Assembly (NCBI GenBank): GCA_015478945.1
Contig: JABUQX010100007.1
Coordinates: 1-64,000, forward strand
DNA length: 64,000 nucleotides
Reading direction: 5' to 3'
Source of the DNA: Trachelipus rathkii
Taxonomy: Eukaryota; Arthropoda; Malacostraca; Isopoda; Trachelipodidae
Under the pieces are notes generated by a model, which did not search any database, was not told the DNA's origin, and saw nothing but the letters and a program-made list of their open reading frames with translations. This document shows, in pieces, positions 48,801 to 63,800 of the stretch. Both the position numbers and the translations under genes were made by a program. Each line of letters begins with the position of its first letter. The first letter of the stretch is position 1.

Positions 48801-51800
48801 CAAGGGAAAAACCCGGGGGGCCCAAACTTTTTTACCGAATTTCAAAGCAAGGCGGTTAACCGCTAGGGGGGTCTCGATTTTTTTAAGTTTAAAGCCTTTT
48901 TGGAGGGAGTTTTCCCCCCCAAACTTATTCCCCACCCCACAACTTTTCCCAAAGGGGGGGGGACGGGGGGGCACTTTTTTTAAACCGATTTCAAAAGGGC
49001 AATGGTTTACCCCCGCTAGGTCCGATTTAAGGTTTTAGCCCTTTTTCTGAGGGGTTCCCCCACTTTTAATCAAAAAACCCAAAAAACCCCCACCTTTTCC
49101 CAGGGGGGGGAGGTGCACCTTTAAAACCCGGAAATCAAAAAAGCCAGGTTTTACGCCTTTAAGTCCGGGGGGATTTTAAGTTAGAGCCTTTTTTTAAAAG
49201 GTTTCCCCACTTTTTAATCCACCCCAAAACCCCCCAAACCTCCCAAACCATGAGTTGACTATTTTTTAACCGGATTTTTTTTTTTTCAAAAAAAGGGCAT
49301 TTTACGGGGGGGCTTTAGGTCCGGGATAAAGTTTAGCGCCTTTTTTTTTTGGAGTCCCCCACCTTAATTTTTGTTTTTCCACAACCCCCACTTTTTTTTT
49401 TTTTCCCAGGGGGGGGGGGGGGGGGAAGTTTTTTTTAACCCGGATTTTTTTTCAAAAAGGGGGGCCAAAAAGTTTTTAATACGGCTTAGTCGATTTTTTT
49501 TTAAAAGTAAAGCTGTGGTAGGGGCGTTTCCCCAAATTTTTAAAAAATTTTTTCCACCCCCAAAACCCCAAAACCTTCCTCAGGGAACGTGGGGCCAAAA
49601 ACTTTTTACGCGAATTCCCAAAAAAGAAGTTACGGCTTTAAGTCCGAATTAAGGTTTTTAGGGGGCCTTTTTTGAGGGTGTTTCCCCCCAAAAAACTTTT
49701 AATTCATCCCTAAAACCCAAAAACCCCCCCACCTTTTCCCAGGGGAACGGGGGGGGGCCACTTTAAAGCGATTTTTTTTTCGAAAAGCAATTTACCCCCC
49801 GGGGGCTAGGGGGGGGGTCCGATTAAAGTAGGCCTTTTTTTTGGGAGTCCCCCCCCCAACCTGAAATCAACCACCCCAAACTTTCCCCAGGAAACCGGGG
49901 GCACTTTTTACCCGAATTTTTTTTTTTTTTTTTCCAAAAGCAGTTTAAACCCCGGCTTTAAGGTTCGAATTTAAGTAGGGCCCTGTTTTGGGGGGAAAGG
50001 GGTTTCCCCCATTTTTAAAAAATCCCCCCCCAAACCCCCCCCCACTTCCCCAGAAAAAAAAAAAAACGGGGGCCCCCCCAAAACCTGTAACCCCCGAATT
50101 TCCAAGGGGCAAGGTTGTTTAACCCCCCCCGGGCTAAGGTCATAAAAAGTTAGGGGGCCCTATTTGGAAAGTTCCCCAAAAAATTTTTAAAATTCCCACC
50201 AAAAACCAAACTCAAGGAGGAAAAACGGGGGGGGCCCCCCCCCCCAAAACTTAAACCCGGGATTTTTTCCAAACAGCAATTACCCGCTCCAATAGGCAGA
50301 CTAGCCTTTGGAGTCCCCCCCAACTTAAAAAATCCCCCCAAAAAACAACCCCCCCCCCACTCCCCCCCCGGGAACGGGGGCCCCACTTTTTTTTTTTTAA
50401 ACCGAAATTCAACAGCCAAGTTTTTACCGCTTAGTCGATAAAAAAGTAGCCTTTTTGGAAGTTCCCCCAACTTTAAAAAAATCCCCCAACCAAAAGCCCA
50501 AACTTCCCCCAGGGGGGGACGGCCACTTTTTACACCCCCGATTTTTTCAAGGCAGTGTGTTTTACCCCCGGCTAGTCGATTCTAAAGTTTAGGGAGCTTT
50601 TTTTGAAAATTTCCCCCCAAAAACCTTCTTAAATACCCCCAAACCTCTCCCAAACACCCCGAACCTTTACTTCTCCAAAGGGGGAAACGGGGGGGCCCAC
50701 TAAACCGGGAATTTCAAGGGGCAGTTCTTCGGCTAGTCGATTTTTTTTTAAGGGTTTTAAGGCCTTTTTTTGAGTTCCCCCCCAAACTTTAATCTCCAAA
50801 CCCGCAAAATCCCCACTCCAAGGGACGGTTGGGGCACTTTTTTTTTTTACCGATTCAAAAAGCAATGGTTTTACCCGCTAGTTCTCCGGAATTTTTTATA
50901 ATTAGGCCCTTTTTGGGAGGTTCCCCCCAACTTAATTTCCACCCCAAAAAAAACAACCCACTTTTCCCAGCGGGGAAAAACGCCGGGGGGGGCTCCAACT
51001 CTATAAACCCCGCATGTTTTTCCCAAAAGCCAAGGTTTACCGGCTAAAGTGTTTCTTTTATCGAAATAAAGGTACGGGGCCCCTTTTTGAAGGTTCCCAA
51101 ACCTTTTAATTCAACCAACCCAAAAAAGACTTTTTCAGGGGGGTGAAAAAACGGGGTGGGGCCCCAACTTACCGGAAATTTCAAAGGGGCCAGTTTTAAC
51201 GCTAGTTTGGAAATAAAGGCTAAAAGCTTTTTGAGGGGGGTTTCCCCACTTAAATTTTTTTTCAAAACCCACCACCTTATTCTTTTCCAAGCGGGGGGTG
51301 GGGGGAAACGGGGGGGCAAAACTTTTAACCCGGATCCAAAAAAGGGCCAGGTTTTTACCCCCGGCTTTTAAGGATTTTCGAATTAAAAAGTTAGGGCCTT
51401 TTTGGAGGTTTTTGTTTTTATACAAAACTTTTAAAAAAATTTTTTATTTTCAAACCAAAACCCAAAAAAAATTCCCAAAGGGGGGGGAAAAACCCGGGGG
51501 GGCCCCCGACTAAAAAAAACCGATCCAAAGGGCCCCAAAAAGGTGTTACCGCTAAGGGGTTTTTTTCGGATTTAAAAGGTTAAGGCTTTTTTGAGGGTTT
51601 CCCACTTTAGAAAATCCCAACCCCCCCCAACCCCAAACTTTTTTTTTTCCAGGGAACCGGGGGGCCCCAACTTTTTTAACCGAAATTTTTTTTTTTCAAG
51701 GGGTGGGCTGAATTTTTCAGGGTAACGATAAAGGGGGGGGCCCCTTTGGAGTTTCCCGAAAAAAAACTTTAATTTCCCACCCCCCAAAAAAAACCCAACG

Positions 51801-54800
51801 TTTCCCCCCAGGGACGGGCCCCCAACTTTGTTACCCACGAAAAATTTCAAACAAAGGGGGGGGGCAGGTTTTACGCTTCTAGTCCCCGCCGGGAAATTTT
51901 AAGGGTTAAAAAGGCCTTGGGAAGTTTTTTCCCCAAACTTAAATCCCAAAACCCCCAACCCCAACTTTTCCAGGGGGGGACGGGGGGCCCCCCCCCCCAA
52001 CTTTTTAACCGATTTTTTCCAAAAAGCAACGTTTGCCAGGATGAAAAAGGGTAAAAAAGGCCTTTTTGGGGAGGGTTTCCCCAAACAAACCTTAAAAATT
52101 CCCCCACCCACCCACTTTCCAGGGAAAAAACGGGGGGCCCCCCAAACTTTAACCGGAGTTTTTTTTTTTTTTCAAAAAAAAAGCAGGGTTTACCGCTAGG
52201 GTTTCCGATAGTTTTAAAAGTGGCCTTAATTTTAGTTCAGACACATATCCTTCTATCACCCAAAACCAACTTTTTTTTCCCCCAGGGGGGGGGGGGAACC
52301 CGGGGGGGGACGTTTTAGATCGATTCAAAAAAAAAAAACAAAAGGGGCAAGAAAACAATTTCACATTTAAGAATTTTTAAGTAAGCCTTTTTGAGTTTCT
52401 TTTCCCCCCCAAAAAAAACCTTTTTAATTTTCCCACCTCCAAAACCCCACTTTCCCCCCACGGGGAACGGGGGGCCACCCTTTAAACCGGAATTTCAAAA
52501 AGCCCAAGTTTTTTTTTTTTTTACGCTTAAGATTTAAATCAAAGAGTAACCCTTTGGGGGAAGGGTTCCCCCAAAAAAACCTTAAAAAAAAATCCAACCC
52601 AAACCAAAACTTTTTTCCCAGGGGCGAAAACCGGGGCAACTTTACCCCGAAATTTCCAAAAACGGGGGGGCAGTTTTTTTTACGGCTTTAAAAAGGGTTC
52701 GATTTTAAAGTTTTTTAGCCTTTTGGGGTAGGGAAATATTCCAAAAACTTAAAATTCCACCCCCCAAGAAACCCCCACTCTTCCCCAGGGGGGGGGAACG
52801 GGGGGCAAAACTAACGGCAATTTTTTTTTTTTTTTTCCCAAAAAAAGCCGTTTGTTTACGCTAAAGGGGTTCCCGATTAAAGTTAAGCCCTTTGAAGGTC
52901 CCCCAAAACTTTTTTAAAATTCCCCCCCACCACCCCACTCCCCCAAGGGCGGAAACCGGATCTCATCTAAACCGATTTTTTTTTTTTTTTCCCAAAAAAA
53001 AGGCAAAAGGTTTTTTTACCCCGGCTTAAGGGTCGATTTAACAAAGGTTTCAAAGCCCTTTTGGGGGAAGTCCCCACTAAAATTTTCAACCCCCCCACCC
53101 CCAACTTTTTTCCAGGGGGAAACCGGGGGCCCCACTTTACCGGAAATTTTTCCAAAAGGCCCCCCAGGTTTAAACCGGGGGGCTATTCGATTAAAGGGTA
53201 AGGCCTTTTGGAAGGGCCCAATAATTCCCCACCCCAAACCCCAAATCCCAGGGGGGGGGGGGGGACGGGCCCACTTTTACGAATTTTTCCCAAAAAGGGC
53301 CAAGGGCTTTAACGCTAAGTCGAAATTTAAGGTTTTTTTAGCCTTTGAGTCTTCAACTTTTTAATTTTTTCAACCCCACCCCCCCCCACGTTCCCCAAGG
53401 AAATAAAATCTGGGCCAAAACTTTAAAAAACCCGGGAATTTTTCAAAAGGCCAAGTACACGGGGCTAGGTCGAAATAAGTTAAAGGGCCTTTTTTGGGAG
53501 TTCCCAAACTTTTAAAATTTTTTCCACCCAACCCACTCCAAAATTGGGCCACACTTTTTTTTTTTAACCGGGATTTCCAAGGCAAGTTTAACCCCCCCGG
53601 CTTAGTCGAATAAAAGGTTAAGGGCCTTTTTGGGAGTTTCCCCCAAACTTAATTTTCCAAAAAACCCACCAAACTTCCCCAGGGGGGGAAACGCGGGGCC
53701 CCACTTTTTTACGAAAAATCAAAAAAAAAAGCCAGTTTTTTTACCCGTCTAGTCGGGGAATTTTAAGTTTAAGGCCTTTGGATTTCCCCCCACTTTAAAA
53801 TTTTCCACCCCCACCCCCCCCACTCCAGGGGAAAACGGGCCCCCCCCCCCCCCCCAAAAAACTTTTTTACCGATTTCCCAAAAAAAGGCCAAAAGGGGGG
53901 TTTTTTAAAACCCCGGGGGCTAAAGTCGGAAATTTTTTAACGTAGGCCCCTTTTTGAGGGGAGGGTTTTTTTTCCCCCCCCCAAAATTTAAAATTTTTTC
54001 AAAACCCCCACCCCCCCCACCGTTTTTCCCAGGGGGGGGGGGAGGGGCACTTGCCATGGATTTTTTTTCCCCAAAAAAAAGGCCCAAGTTTTTACCCGCT
54101 AGGTTTCGATTAAAGTTAAGGCCCCTTTTGGAAAGGTTCCCCCCAGCTTTTTAAAATTTTTTCCACCCCAACCCCCCCCCCCACCTTCCCCCCAGGGGGG
54201 GTCCACGTCTCTATTATCTTCCAAACCAGCAAAAAGTTCAATAAAAGTTCCCAAACCTCTCATATCTTTTTACTTCCCCACATTTTTAAAATTTTTCTTC
54301 AACCACCCCCCCAAACCTTTTTCCCAGGCGGGGGGGGCCAACTTTTTTTTTTTACCGATTTTTTTTCCCAAAAAAGGCGGCCCCCCCCAAAAATTACCCG
54401 GCCTAGTTCGATTTTTTAAGTTTTTTTAGCCTTTTGAGGGTTTTTCCCAAACTTAAATTCAAACCCCAAACCCCCAACTCCAAGGGAAAAAACGGGGCGA
54501 ACTTTAACGGGATTTCCCAAAAAGGGGGGCGGGGGCCAGCTTACGGCTTTTTTAGGGGTCGATTAAGTGTAAGGGGGGGGCCTTTTTTTTTAGTTTCCCC
54601 ACCTTTTTTAAATTTCCAAACCCAAGAAACCCCACTCCAGGGAGGAAAAACCGGGGGGGGCACTCTTTTTTAAACCGGAAATTTTTAAAAGCAAAGTTAC
54701 GGCTTAGGTAAAGATTTAAAGTAAGGGCCCCTTTGGGGAGGTGCCCCCAAAACTTAAAATCCCCCCCCACCCAACCGAACTTTTTTTCCCCAAAGGGGGG

Positions 54801-57800
54801 GGGGGGGAACGGGCACTTTTTAACCGGCGATCAAAGGCCAGGTTACCCCCCGCCTTTTAGGGGTTCGAATTAACAAAGGTACAGGCCCTTTTTGGAGGTT
54901 CCCAAAAAACCCTAAATTTTTTTTTTTTTTTCCACCAAAGAACCCCACCCCTTTCCCAGGGATGTCTTGTGTAGACCGGCGATTTTTTTTCAAAAAAAAA
55001 AGCCCAAAGGGGTTACCGGCTAGGGTTCGATTTTTAAAAAGATTAAGCCTTTTGTTCGGGCCAGGCCCCAAACTTTATTTCCCCACCCCCACCCCCCAAC
55101 CCTTTCCAGGGGGGGGAAACGGGGGGGCGGCCCAACTACCGAGATTTTTTTTCAAGCCAGTTTAACCGGCCTAAAAAGTTCCCGGGATAAAGTTAGGGCC
55201 TTTTTTGAAAGGTTATCTCACCCCGCCAACTTTAATAATCCCCAACCAAAAAACCCCCCCACTCCCCAGGAAAACGGGGCAAAACAACTACGGTGGGATT
55301 TTCAAAGGGGGGGGGGCAGTCTTCAACCCCCGTAGTTTGCGATAAGTAAGCCTTTTTTTGGGGAAGTTTTCCCAACTTTTTATTTTTCCCCCAACCCAAA
55401 AAAACCCCAACTCCCCAGGGAAAACGGGGGGGGCACTACCGAAAATTTTCCCAAGCCAAAAAAAGGTTACCGGGCTTAGTTTCGATAAAAGTTAAAGGAC
55501 CTTTGAAAAGAAGTCCCAAAAAAACCTTAATTCCCCAAACCAAACCCCGTCCAAAAACTTCCAGGGGGAAACGGGGGGGGCCCCCCCACTTAAAAACCGG
55601 GGGAATCTAAGCAAGGTTTTGTTAAACCCGGCTTTTTTTAGTCCGAAACCAACAAGTTTTTATAAGGCCCTTTCTTGAGTCCCCCCACCTTTAAATCCCC
55701 CCCCCAAAAACCCAAACACCCACAATGAATTTTTTTTCCCAGGGGTAATCGGGGCCCCACACTAGCACCCGAAATCAAAAGCCAGGGGTTACCCCGCTAT
55801 TAGTCTCGGATTAAAAGGTTTAGGGGGCCTCTTTTTGGAAAGGTCCCAAAACCTTTAAAAAATTTCAAAAAAACCCAAAAAAAACCCCCCTTTCCAGGGG
55901 CGGACGGGGGCCACTTTTTTTACCGATTTCCAAAAGGCAGTTACGGACTTTTATTTTTCCGATAAGTTTAGGGCCCTTTGAAAGTTCCCCCCACTTAATC
56001 CAAAACCCCACCCCCCACTTCCCAAAGGGACCGGGGGGGGGCCCACTTTAAACCCGAAAAATCCAAAGGGGCCATTTTTAACCGGCTAGGGTTTTTCGGA
56101 ATTTTAAAAGGCTTTAAGCTTCTGAGTTTTCGCCCCCCCAAAACTTTTTTAAAAATTTTCACCCCCCCCCACCCCAAAAAAAACTCTTTTTTTTTTTTTC
56201 CCAGGGGACCCCGGGGGGCCCCAACTTTTAACCCGGATTTTTCGAAGCAAGGTTTACCGGGCTTTTAGGTCGAAAATTAAAAAGTAAAAGCCCTTTTTTG
56301 GGAAGTTTCCCCCAAACCTTTAAATTCCCCCCACCCCAACCCACTTCCAGGGGACGGGGCCCCCCAAAACTTTTTTACCGAATTTTTTTTTTTTCCAAAA
56401 AGGCCAGTTTTTAAACCCAGGTTCCGAATTAAAAGTAAGGGCCTTTTGGATTCCCCCCAAACTTATAAAAAAAATCCCAACCCCCCCCCCCACCAAAAAA
56501 ACGTTTTTTTTTTCCCCCCAGGAAAACGGGGGGGCGCACTTTAAACCGGATTTTAAAGCCAAGTTTTTACCGGCTAGGGTTTTTTCGATAAAAAGTAGGG
56601 CCCTTTTTTGGAGGGTTTTTCCCAAACTTTAAAATTCAAAAAACCCAAAAACCCCAACCCTTCCAAGGGGGGAACGGGGGGCCCCCACTTTAACCGATTC
56701 GAAAAGGGGGGGGGGGCAGTTTTTTACGGGCTTAAGGGGGTCGGAATTTTAAAATAGGCCAATGCTCGTGAGGTCCCAACTTTAAAATTTTTTTTTTTTT
56801 CCCCCCAAACAAACCCAACTGTTTGCCAAGGGACGGGCCCCACTTAAAAACGATTCCCCAAGGCAGGTTTACCGCCTAAGTTTCGAATTAAAGTTTTAAA
56901 AAGGGGGCCTTTTGGGAGGGTTCCCCCCCCCACACTTTTAAAAATCCCCCCAACCCAAAACCCGCCCCCCCACTTTTCCCAGGGAAAAAAAAACGGGGGG
57001 GGGGGGGGGGCTACATTTACCCGGGGATTTCAAAGCAGTTTTTAACCGCTAGGTCCGAATTGTTAAGTTTAGCCCTGTTGGAATTCCCAAAAAACAACCC
57101 TTAAAAAAAATTCCACCCCAAAAAAAACCCAATTCCCCAAGGGGGGGGGAACGGGGGGGCCCCATTAACCGAAAAAATCCCAAAAGCGAGTTACCCCCCC
57201 CCCGGGCTTAAGGTCCGATAAAGTTAGGGCCTTTTGGAGTTTTCTTTTTCACCCCAAAAAATTTGTAAAATTTTCACCACCCCCCCCCCACCTTTTTTCC
57301 CCCAGGACGGGGGCGGCAACTTATCCGAGAATTTCAGAAAAAAGGGCCAAAAGGTTTTACCCCGGCTGTTAAGCTTCGATAAATAAGCGCTTTTTGGAAA
57401 AAGGAAGGGATTTCCCCAAAAAAAACTAAAAATTCCCACCCACCCAAAAAAACCCCAAGGGACCGGGGGGGGGGGGGGGGGCCCCCCAAACTAAAAAAGC
57501 CGGGATCCAAAAGGGGCAGTTTTTTAACGCTATCGATCTAAAGTAAGAGCCGCCCTTTGAGTCCCCCAACTTTAAAAATTTTTTTAAAAACCCCCGCAAC
57601 CACCCTCTTCCAGGGGGAAAAAAAAACGGGGGGCAATTAAAAAACAAAATAAGCCCGATTTTTTTCCAAAAAAAACGGAGGGCCCAAGTTACCGCTAGTT
57701 CCCGGATAAAAAAAAAGTTTAAGGGCCTTTTGGGAGCTCCCCCAACTTTAAAAAATAAACCCAACCCACCTTCCCCAAGGAAAAACGGGTAAACTTCTTT

Positions 57801-60800
57801 TTACGAATTTTTTTTTTTTTCAAAAAAAAAGGGGGGCAACGTTTACCGGGCTTAGTGTCGATTTTTTTTTTAAAAGGTTTTAAAAGGGCTTTTGGGTTTC
57901 ATTCCCAACTTTTAATCAAAAAAAACCCCCCACAACCCCCCCCACTTTATTTTTCCAGGGGGGAAAACGGCCAATTCTTTTTTTATACGAAAATTTTTCA
58001 AAAAAGGAAGTTATACCCCCCCCCCCCCCGGGGCTTTTTAGCGATAAAGTTTTTTTTAAAACTTTTTTGGGGGAGGGGGGGGTTTTTTTCCCCCATTAAA
58101 TCACCCACCCCCCACTTTGTTTTCCCAAGGGGGGACGGGGCCCAATTAACCCAGGAATTAATGATCCCTTAATAGAATTAGACCCCCTTTTTTTTGCAAG
58201 GGGTTCCACTTTTAATTTCAAACCAAAAAACCCCCAACTCCCAGGGGGGGACGCGGCATAAAAACTTAAAACCAGGGGAATTTCAAGCACAGGGTTACCG
58301 GGCTTTAAGTTTTTCGCGATTAAAAATTAGGCCTTTTGAGTTTTTTTCCCCACTAAATTTCCCACCCCCCCAAACCCCCCCCAAACCCTTTTCCCCCCAG
58401 GGGAACGGGCCCACTTTACTCGATTTCCAAAGCAGTTTTCTAGCGCTAAGGTTCGTATTTAAAGGTTTTAAGCCTTCTTTTTTTTTTACGACAAAGGTTC
58501 CCAAACCTATTCCCCAAAAAACCCCCCCACACCCCCCACTTTTTTCAAAGAAAGGAAAAAAAAAGGGCCCCCCCCAACAACCTTTTTACAATTTCACTTC
58601 AAAACAAAAGTTTTTTTTTTTTTAACGCTTTTAAGTATTTTAGATGTAATTTATGGCTTTTGAGGGTCCCCCAACTTAAAATTCCAAACCCAAAAAAAAC
58701 CACCCTTTCCAAGGGAACGGGGGGGGGTCCCAAAAAACCTGTTTACCGGGATCCCCAAGGCAATGGTTTTACGGGGGCTAGAGGTTCCCGGATTTAAGGG
58801 TAAGGGGCCTTTTTGAAAAGGTTTCTTCCCCAACCTTTACATTTCACCCCCCCCAAACACAAAACTTTTTCCCCAGGGGGGGGGACGGGGCACAAACTTC
58901 TTAACCGACGTTCAACAAAGGCAAATACGGGCTTTTTTAGTTCGAATTTAAAAAAGTTAAGGCCTTTGCAGGGGGGGGTTCCCCCCCAAAAAACCTTCTT
59001 TTAATTTTCCCCCCCCACCAAACCCAAACTTTTCCAGGGGGGGGGGGGAAAAACGCGGGAGGGGGGGAACAGACGGGAGCAGAGCAGAATCCACGTCTGC
59101 TTCAGTCCTATGTCTACCTACTTGCACTAGCTTAGGTCGGGGATATCATCTCACTAAAAAGGTTTAAAGGGTGCAGTAAGGCTGGTTTTTCCCCAACCGT
59201 ATATTCACGAACCCACCCAACCCCCCCCCCACGTTCCAAAGAAACGTGCGCCCACTTTACCCGACTCCCAAAGTGGGCCCCCCCAAGTTTACGGCTTCAG
59301 TTCCGATAAGTTTAAGCTCCTTTTGTTCCTCCACTTGTTATTTCCAAACCCCCCCCCCCAAACCCCACTTTCCAAGGGGGGGGGAATATTCTTTCAGATG
59401 ACCGATTTTCACAAAAAAAAAAGGGGGAGCCTTATTTTTTTACGCTTAAGGTTTCCCATTCGAAAACTCATAGTTTTGTTTGATACGAGTTTTTTAACTT
59501 AATTTTCAAAAAACCACCACCCTTCCAAAGGGAAAGCCGGGGGCCAAAAACTTTCTTTTTTTAAAGAAAACATACTTAGAAAAGGGCAGTTTTTTTAAAA
59601 ACGCTTTTAAGTCGGGAATTTCTTAAAGAAAAAGGGACCCCATTGGGAGGGGGGTTTCCCCCACTTAAATTCCCAAAACCCCCAAACCCCACCCCTTTTT
59701 CCAAGGACGAGGGCCACTTTTTTTTTAAAAAACGGGAATTCAAAGCAAGTTTTACCCCCCCGCTTTTTAGTTTCCGATAAAAGGGGGGTAGCCTTTGGGG
59801 AGGTTCCGCCCCCAACTTAAATCCAAACCCCAAAAACCCCCCCCAAACCTTTTTTTTTTCCCCAGGGGGGAACGGGGCATAAAAACGGAAATTTCCAAAG
59901 CCAAAGGCATCTTCGAAAATTTAATTTTTGCTCACATTTGGAGTTATTTTTTTCCCCAAATTTTAAAAAATTTCCACCCCCCCCCAACCCCTCTTTTTTC
60001 CGGGGGGGGGAAACCCGGGGGGGCCACTTAAAAGAACGGGATTCAAAAAGCCAAAAAGTTTTTACGGCTTAGTTTCGGAATAAGTAAAAAAAAGGGGCCT
60101 TTTTGAGTTTTTTCCCACCTTTTAAATCCCACCCCCAAAAACCCCAACTTTTCCCCGGGGGGGGGCGGGAACCGGGGGGGGGCCCCAACTTTTTAACCCG
60201 GATTTCCAAAGGGCCAAAAAGGGGTTTTTACCCGGGCTTAAGTCGATTTTAAAAAGTAGGGGGGCCTTGGGAAAGGTTCCCACTTTAAAATTTTCAAAAA
60301 ACCAAAAAAAACCCAATCCAGGGGGGGGGGACCGGAGCCTGGGTACGAATTTTTTCAAAAAAAAAAAAGGCGGTTTAACCCCCCGGGGCTAGATATATTT
60401 TGTAAGCTTTGAGGTTTTTTTTTTTCCCAAAACTTTAAAAGTTTCCCCCCCCCCCCCCCCCCCACCAACCTCCCCCAGGGGAAAAAAAAAAAACCGGGGC
60501 CCCCCCCCCCAACTTTACCCGATTCAGCCACAGTTTTTTCTCTCCTGTTCGAAGTTTTCGGATTTTTTTTTTAAGGGTTAGGGCCTTTTGAGTTTTTTCC
60601 CCCAAAACCTAAATCCCCCCAAAACCCCACCCCAACCCTCTTTAAGGGGGGGGGGGAACCGGGGGCCCACTTTAAACCCCGAGAATTCAAAAGGGGCCCA
60701 GGTTTTTTTTTATACCGGGCTTAAGTCGGGATTTTAAAAGTAAGGGGCCTTTTTGAAGTTGCCCCACTTAAATCCCAAAACCCACCCCCCCAAAAACTTC

Positions 60801-63800
60801 CAGGGGGACGGCGGGCAAAACATACATTATACATGCCAAAAGCAGGTTTTTTTTTAACTTTACCGGGAACCAAAAAGCCCCTTTTTGGGAGGCTCCCCAA
60901 AACTTAAATTTCCCCCCACCAACCCCAACTTTTTTTCCCCAGGACGGCCCCCCCAACTCTTAAAAAAACCGGGAATCCCAAGCCTTTTTTTTACGGCTTT
61001 AGGGTTTCGAAAAAATTGATTTTTAGCCTTTTTTTTGGAGGGTTTTTTTCCCCCCCCAATTAAATTCCCCAAACCCCAAAAAAAACCAAAACCTTCCCCC
61101 CAGGGGGGACCGGTCAGTGTTTGTAACTTACGGATTTTTTTTTTTTTCCCGAAAAAAGGCAAGTTACCCGGGGCTTAGGTCCGATTTTAAAAGTAAGGGG
61201 GCCCTGTTTTGGAGCTTTTTCCCCCAACTTAAAATTCACCACCACTGCCAGGGGAAACGGGGGGCCCCCCCCACTTTTTTTTTTTTTACCGGATCAAAAG
61301 GCAAGTTTTAGATTCCTAGTTTTCTTATTTTTAAAGTAAAAGCCCTTTGGGAGGGGTTCCCACCTTAAAAATTTTTTTTCACCCCCCAAAAAACCACCCT
61401 TCCCAAGGGGGGAACGCTCCCTATTGATTCAACCTTTAACCGAAATTTTTTCAAAATATAATTACCGCTAAAAGGGGTCGAAAAATTCGGCTCAGTTATG
61501 AAGTCCCCCAATTTTAAATTTTTTTCCCAAACAAAAACCCCCACTTCCAAAGGAAAAACCGCCGGGGGGGGCCACTTTTTTTTAAAAACCGATTTCACAA
61601 GCAGTACCTGCTAGCGGGGTCGATTTTTTTTTAAGGTAAAAGACACATACAAAGTTTTTCCCAAAACTTTAAATCCCAAAAACCCAAACCCCCCCCACTT
61701 TTTTTTTTCCCCCCAGGGGGGGGGGGGACCTGACTTTACGATTTTTTTTTTTTTGCAAAGCAGTTTAATCCCCCCCGGGCTTTAAGGTCGAATAAAGTAA
61801 AGGGGCCCTTTTGGAGTTTTCCCCAAACTTAATTTCAAACCCCCAAACGCCCCCAAAACTTTGTTTTTTTTCCCAGAAAAACGGGGGGGGGGGCCCCCAC
61901 TTTAAACCCCGATTTTCCAAGCAAAAGTTTAACCCGGGCTTAGTGCGATTTAAAAGTTAGCCCTTTGGGAGTTTTCCCAACCTTAAATTTTTTCCCCCCA
62001 CAAACCCAAAACCCTTTCCAAAAAGAAGGGCAACTTTTTTTTTTTTAACCAATTTTTTTTTTTTTCCAAAGGCAAGGTTTTTTACCGCCATTCGATAAAA
62101 AAGTAGGTTTTTTTTTTGTGGATTATGAACTTCAAAGCTTTAAATTTTTTTCCCAAAAAAACCCCCAAAACCCCCACTTTCCCCCCAGGAACGGGGGGCC
62201 CAAACTAACCCGATCGCAAAGGGGCCCAAGTTTTTTACCCCCCCGGGGTTTGGTCGATAAAAAGTTAAGGGGGGGCCTTTTGGAGTCCCCAAAAAAAAAA
62301 ACTTAAATCAAACCCCCCCCCCCCCCACCCAAAAACCTCCAAGGGGGGGAAACCCGGGGGCCCCCCCAACTTTTTACCGAAATCAAAAAAAAGCAGTTTT
62401 TTTACGGGGCTAGTTTTCGAAATTTAAGTTTAAAAGGGGGCCCCTTTTGAAGTTCCCACCCTAATCCAAAACTCCCCCCCCCCAAAACCCAAACTTTCCC
62501 AGGGGAATCGGGGGCCCCCACTTTTAACGATATGATCATTTTGAGATAAATAAATGCCTAAAAAGTTTTTTTCGATAAAAAGGGGTCAAAAAAAGCCCTT
62601 TGAGTTCCCAACTTTAATCCCCGAGACCCCCCCCAAACCCCCACTTCCAAGGGGGGAAAAAAACGGGGGCAAAACTTTTAAAACCGGAAAAATCCCCAGG
62701 CAAGTTTTTAACGGGGCCTAGGTTCGATTAAAGTAAGGGCCCTCTTTTTTTTGGGGAAGGGTTCCCCCCTTAAAAATTTCCCCCAAAACCCCAAACCCAA
62801 CTCCAGGGGGGAAACGGGCCCCAAACTTAACCGGGGATCAAAAGGGGCAGTTTTCTTAACCCGCTTTAAAGGTCCCCGAAATTGTTAAATTTTAAGGGGT
62901 GCCTTTTTGAGTCCCCACTTAAAATTTTTCAACAAAAAAAAAAAAACCACTTTTCCAGGGGGAAACGGGGGCCCATTTACCCCATCAAAAAGGCCAAGTT
63001 TTAACCCGGGGGCTAAGTGGGGGTTTCCGATTAAAAAAGTTAAAAGGCTTTTTGAGGTTCCCCACTTAATTTTTCCACCAAACCCCCCCCCCAACTTTTC
63101 CCAGGGGGGGAAAACGGGGCACTTTTACGATTCGGAAAAAAAGCCCAAGGTTACCGGGCTTTTTAGGTTTCCGATTAAAGTTAGGGGGGGGCCCCTTTTT
63201 TTTGAGGGTTCCCCAAACTTAATCCACCACCACCTCCCAGGAAACCGGGGCACTTTTACCCGAATTTGTCAAAGGGGCAAAAGTTACGGCTTTAAGGTCG
63301 ATAAAAGGTAGCCCCTTTTGGAGGGTTTTCCCCCCCCACTTAAAGAAATGTGTTCCCCGCAAAACCAAACCAACTCCCAGGGGGGTAAAAAACGGGGGGG
63401 GCCAACTAACCGATTTTTTCAAAAGGCAGTTTTTTAAACGTTGTTTAAGTTTCGAATTTAAGGTAAAAAGGGGCCCTTTTGAGGTCCCCAAAACTTTCAA
63501 ATGAGTCTGAGAACCCGACCCGCGTCGAGGAAAACGGGGCACTTTTTTTTTTACCGGAATTTCCCCAAAAAGGGGGGCCCAAGTTTTTTTAACGGCTTTT
63601 TTAGGTCGGAAAATAAAAAGTTAAGGCCCTTGAATTGGAAAAAGGGTCCCCAACTTAATCAAACCCAGAAAAAAAACCCCCCACTTGGGGGGGGGGGGAA
63701 ACGGGCCAAAATAACTTTTTTTACGAATTCATTTTTTCCAAAGGCAGGTTTACCCCGGCTTAGTCGATAAGTAGGGGCCTTTGAAAGTTTCCCACCCTAA

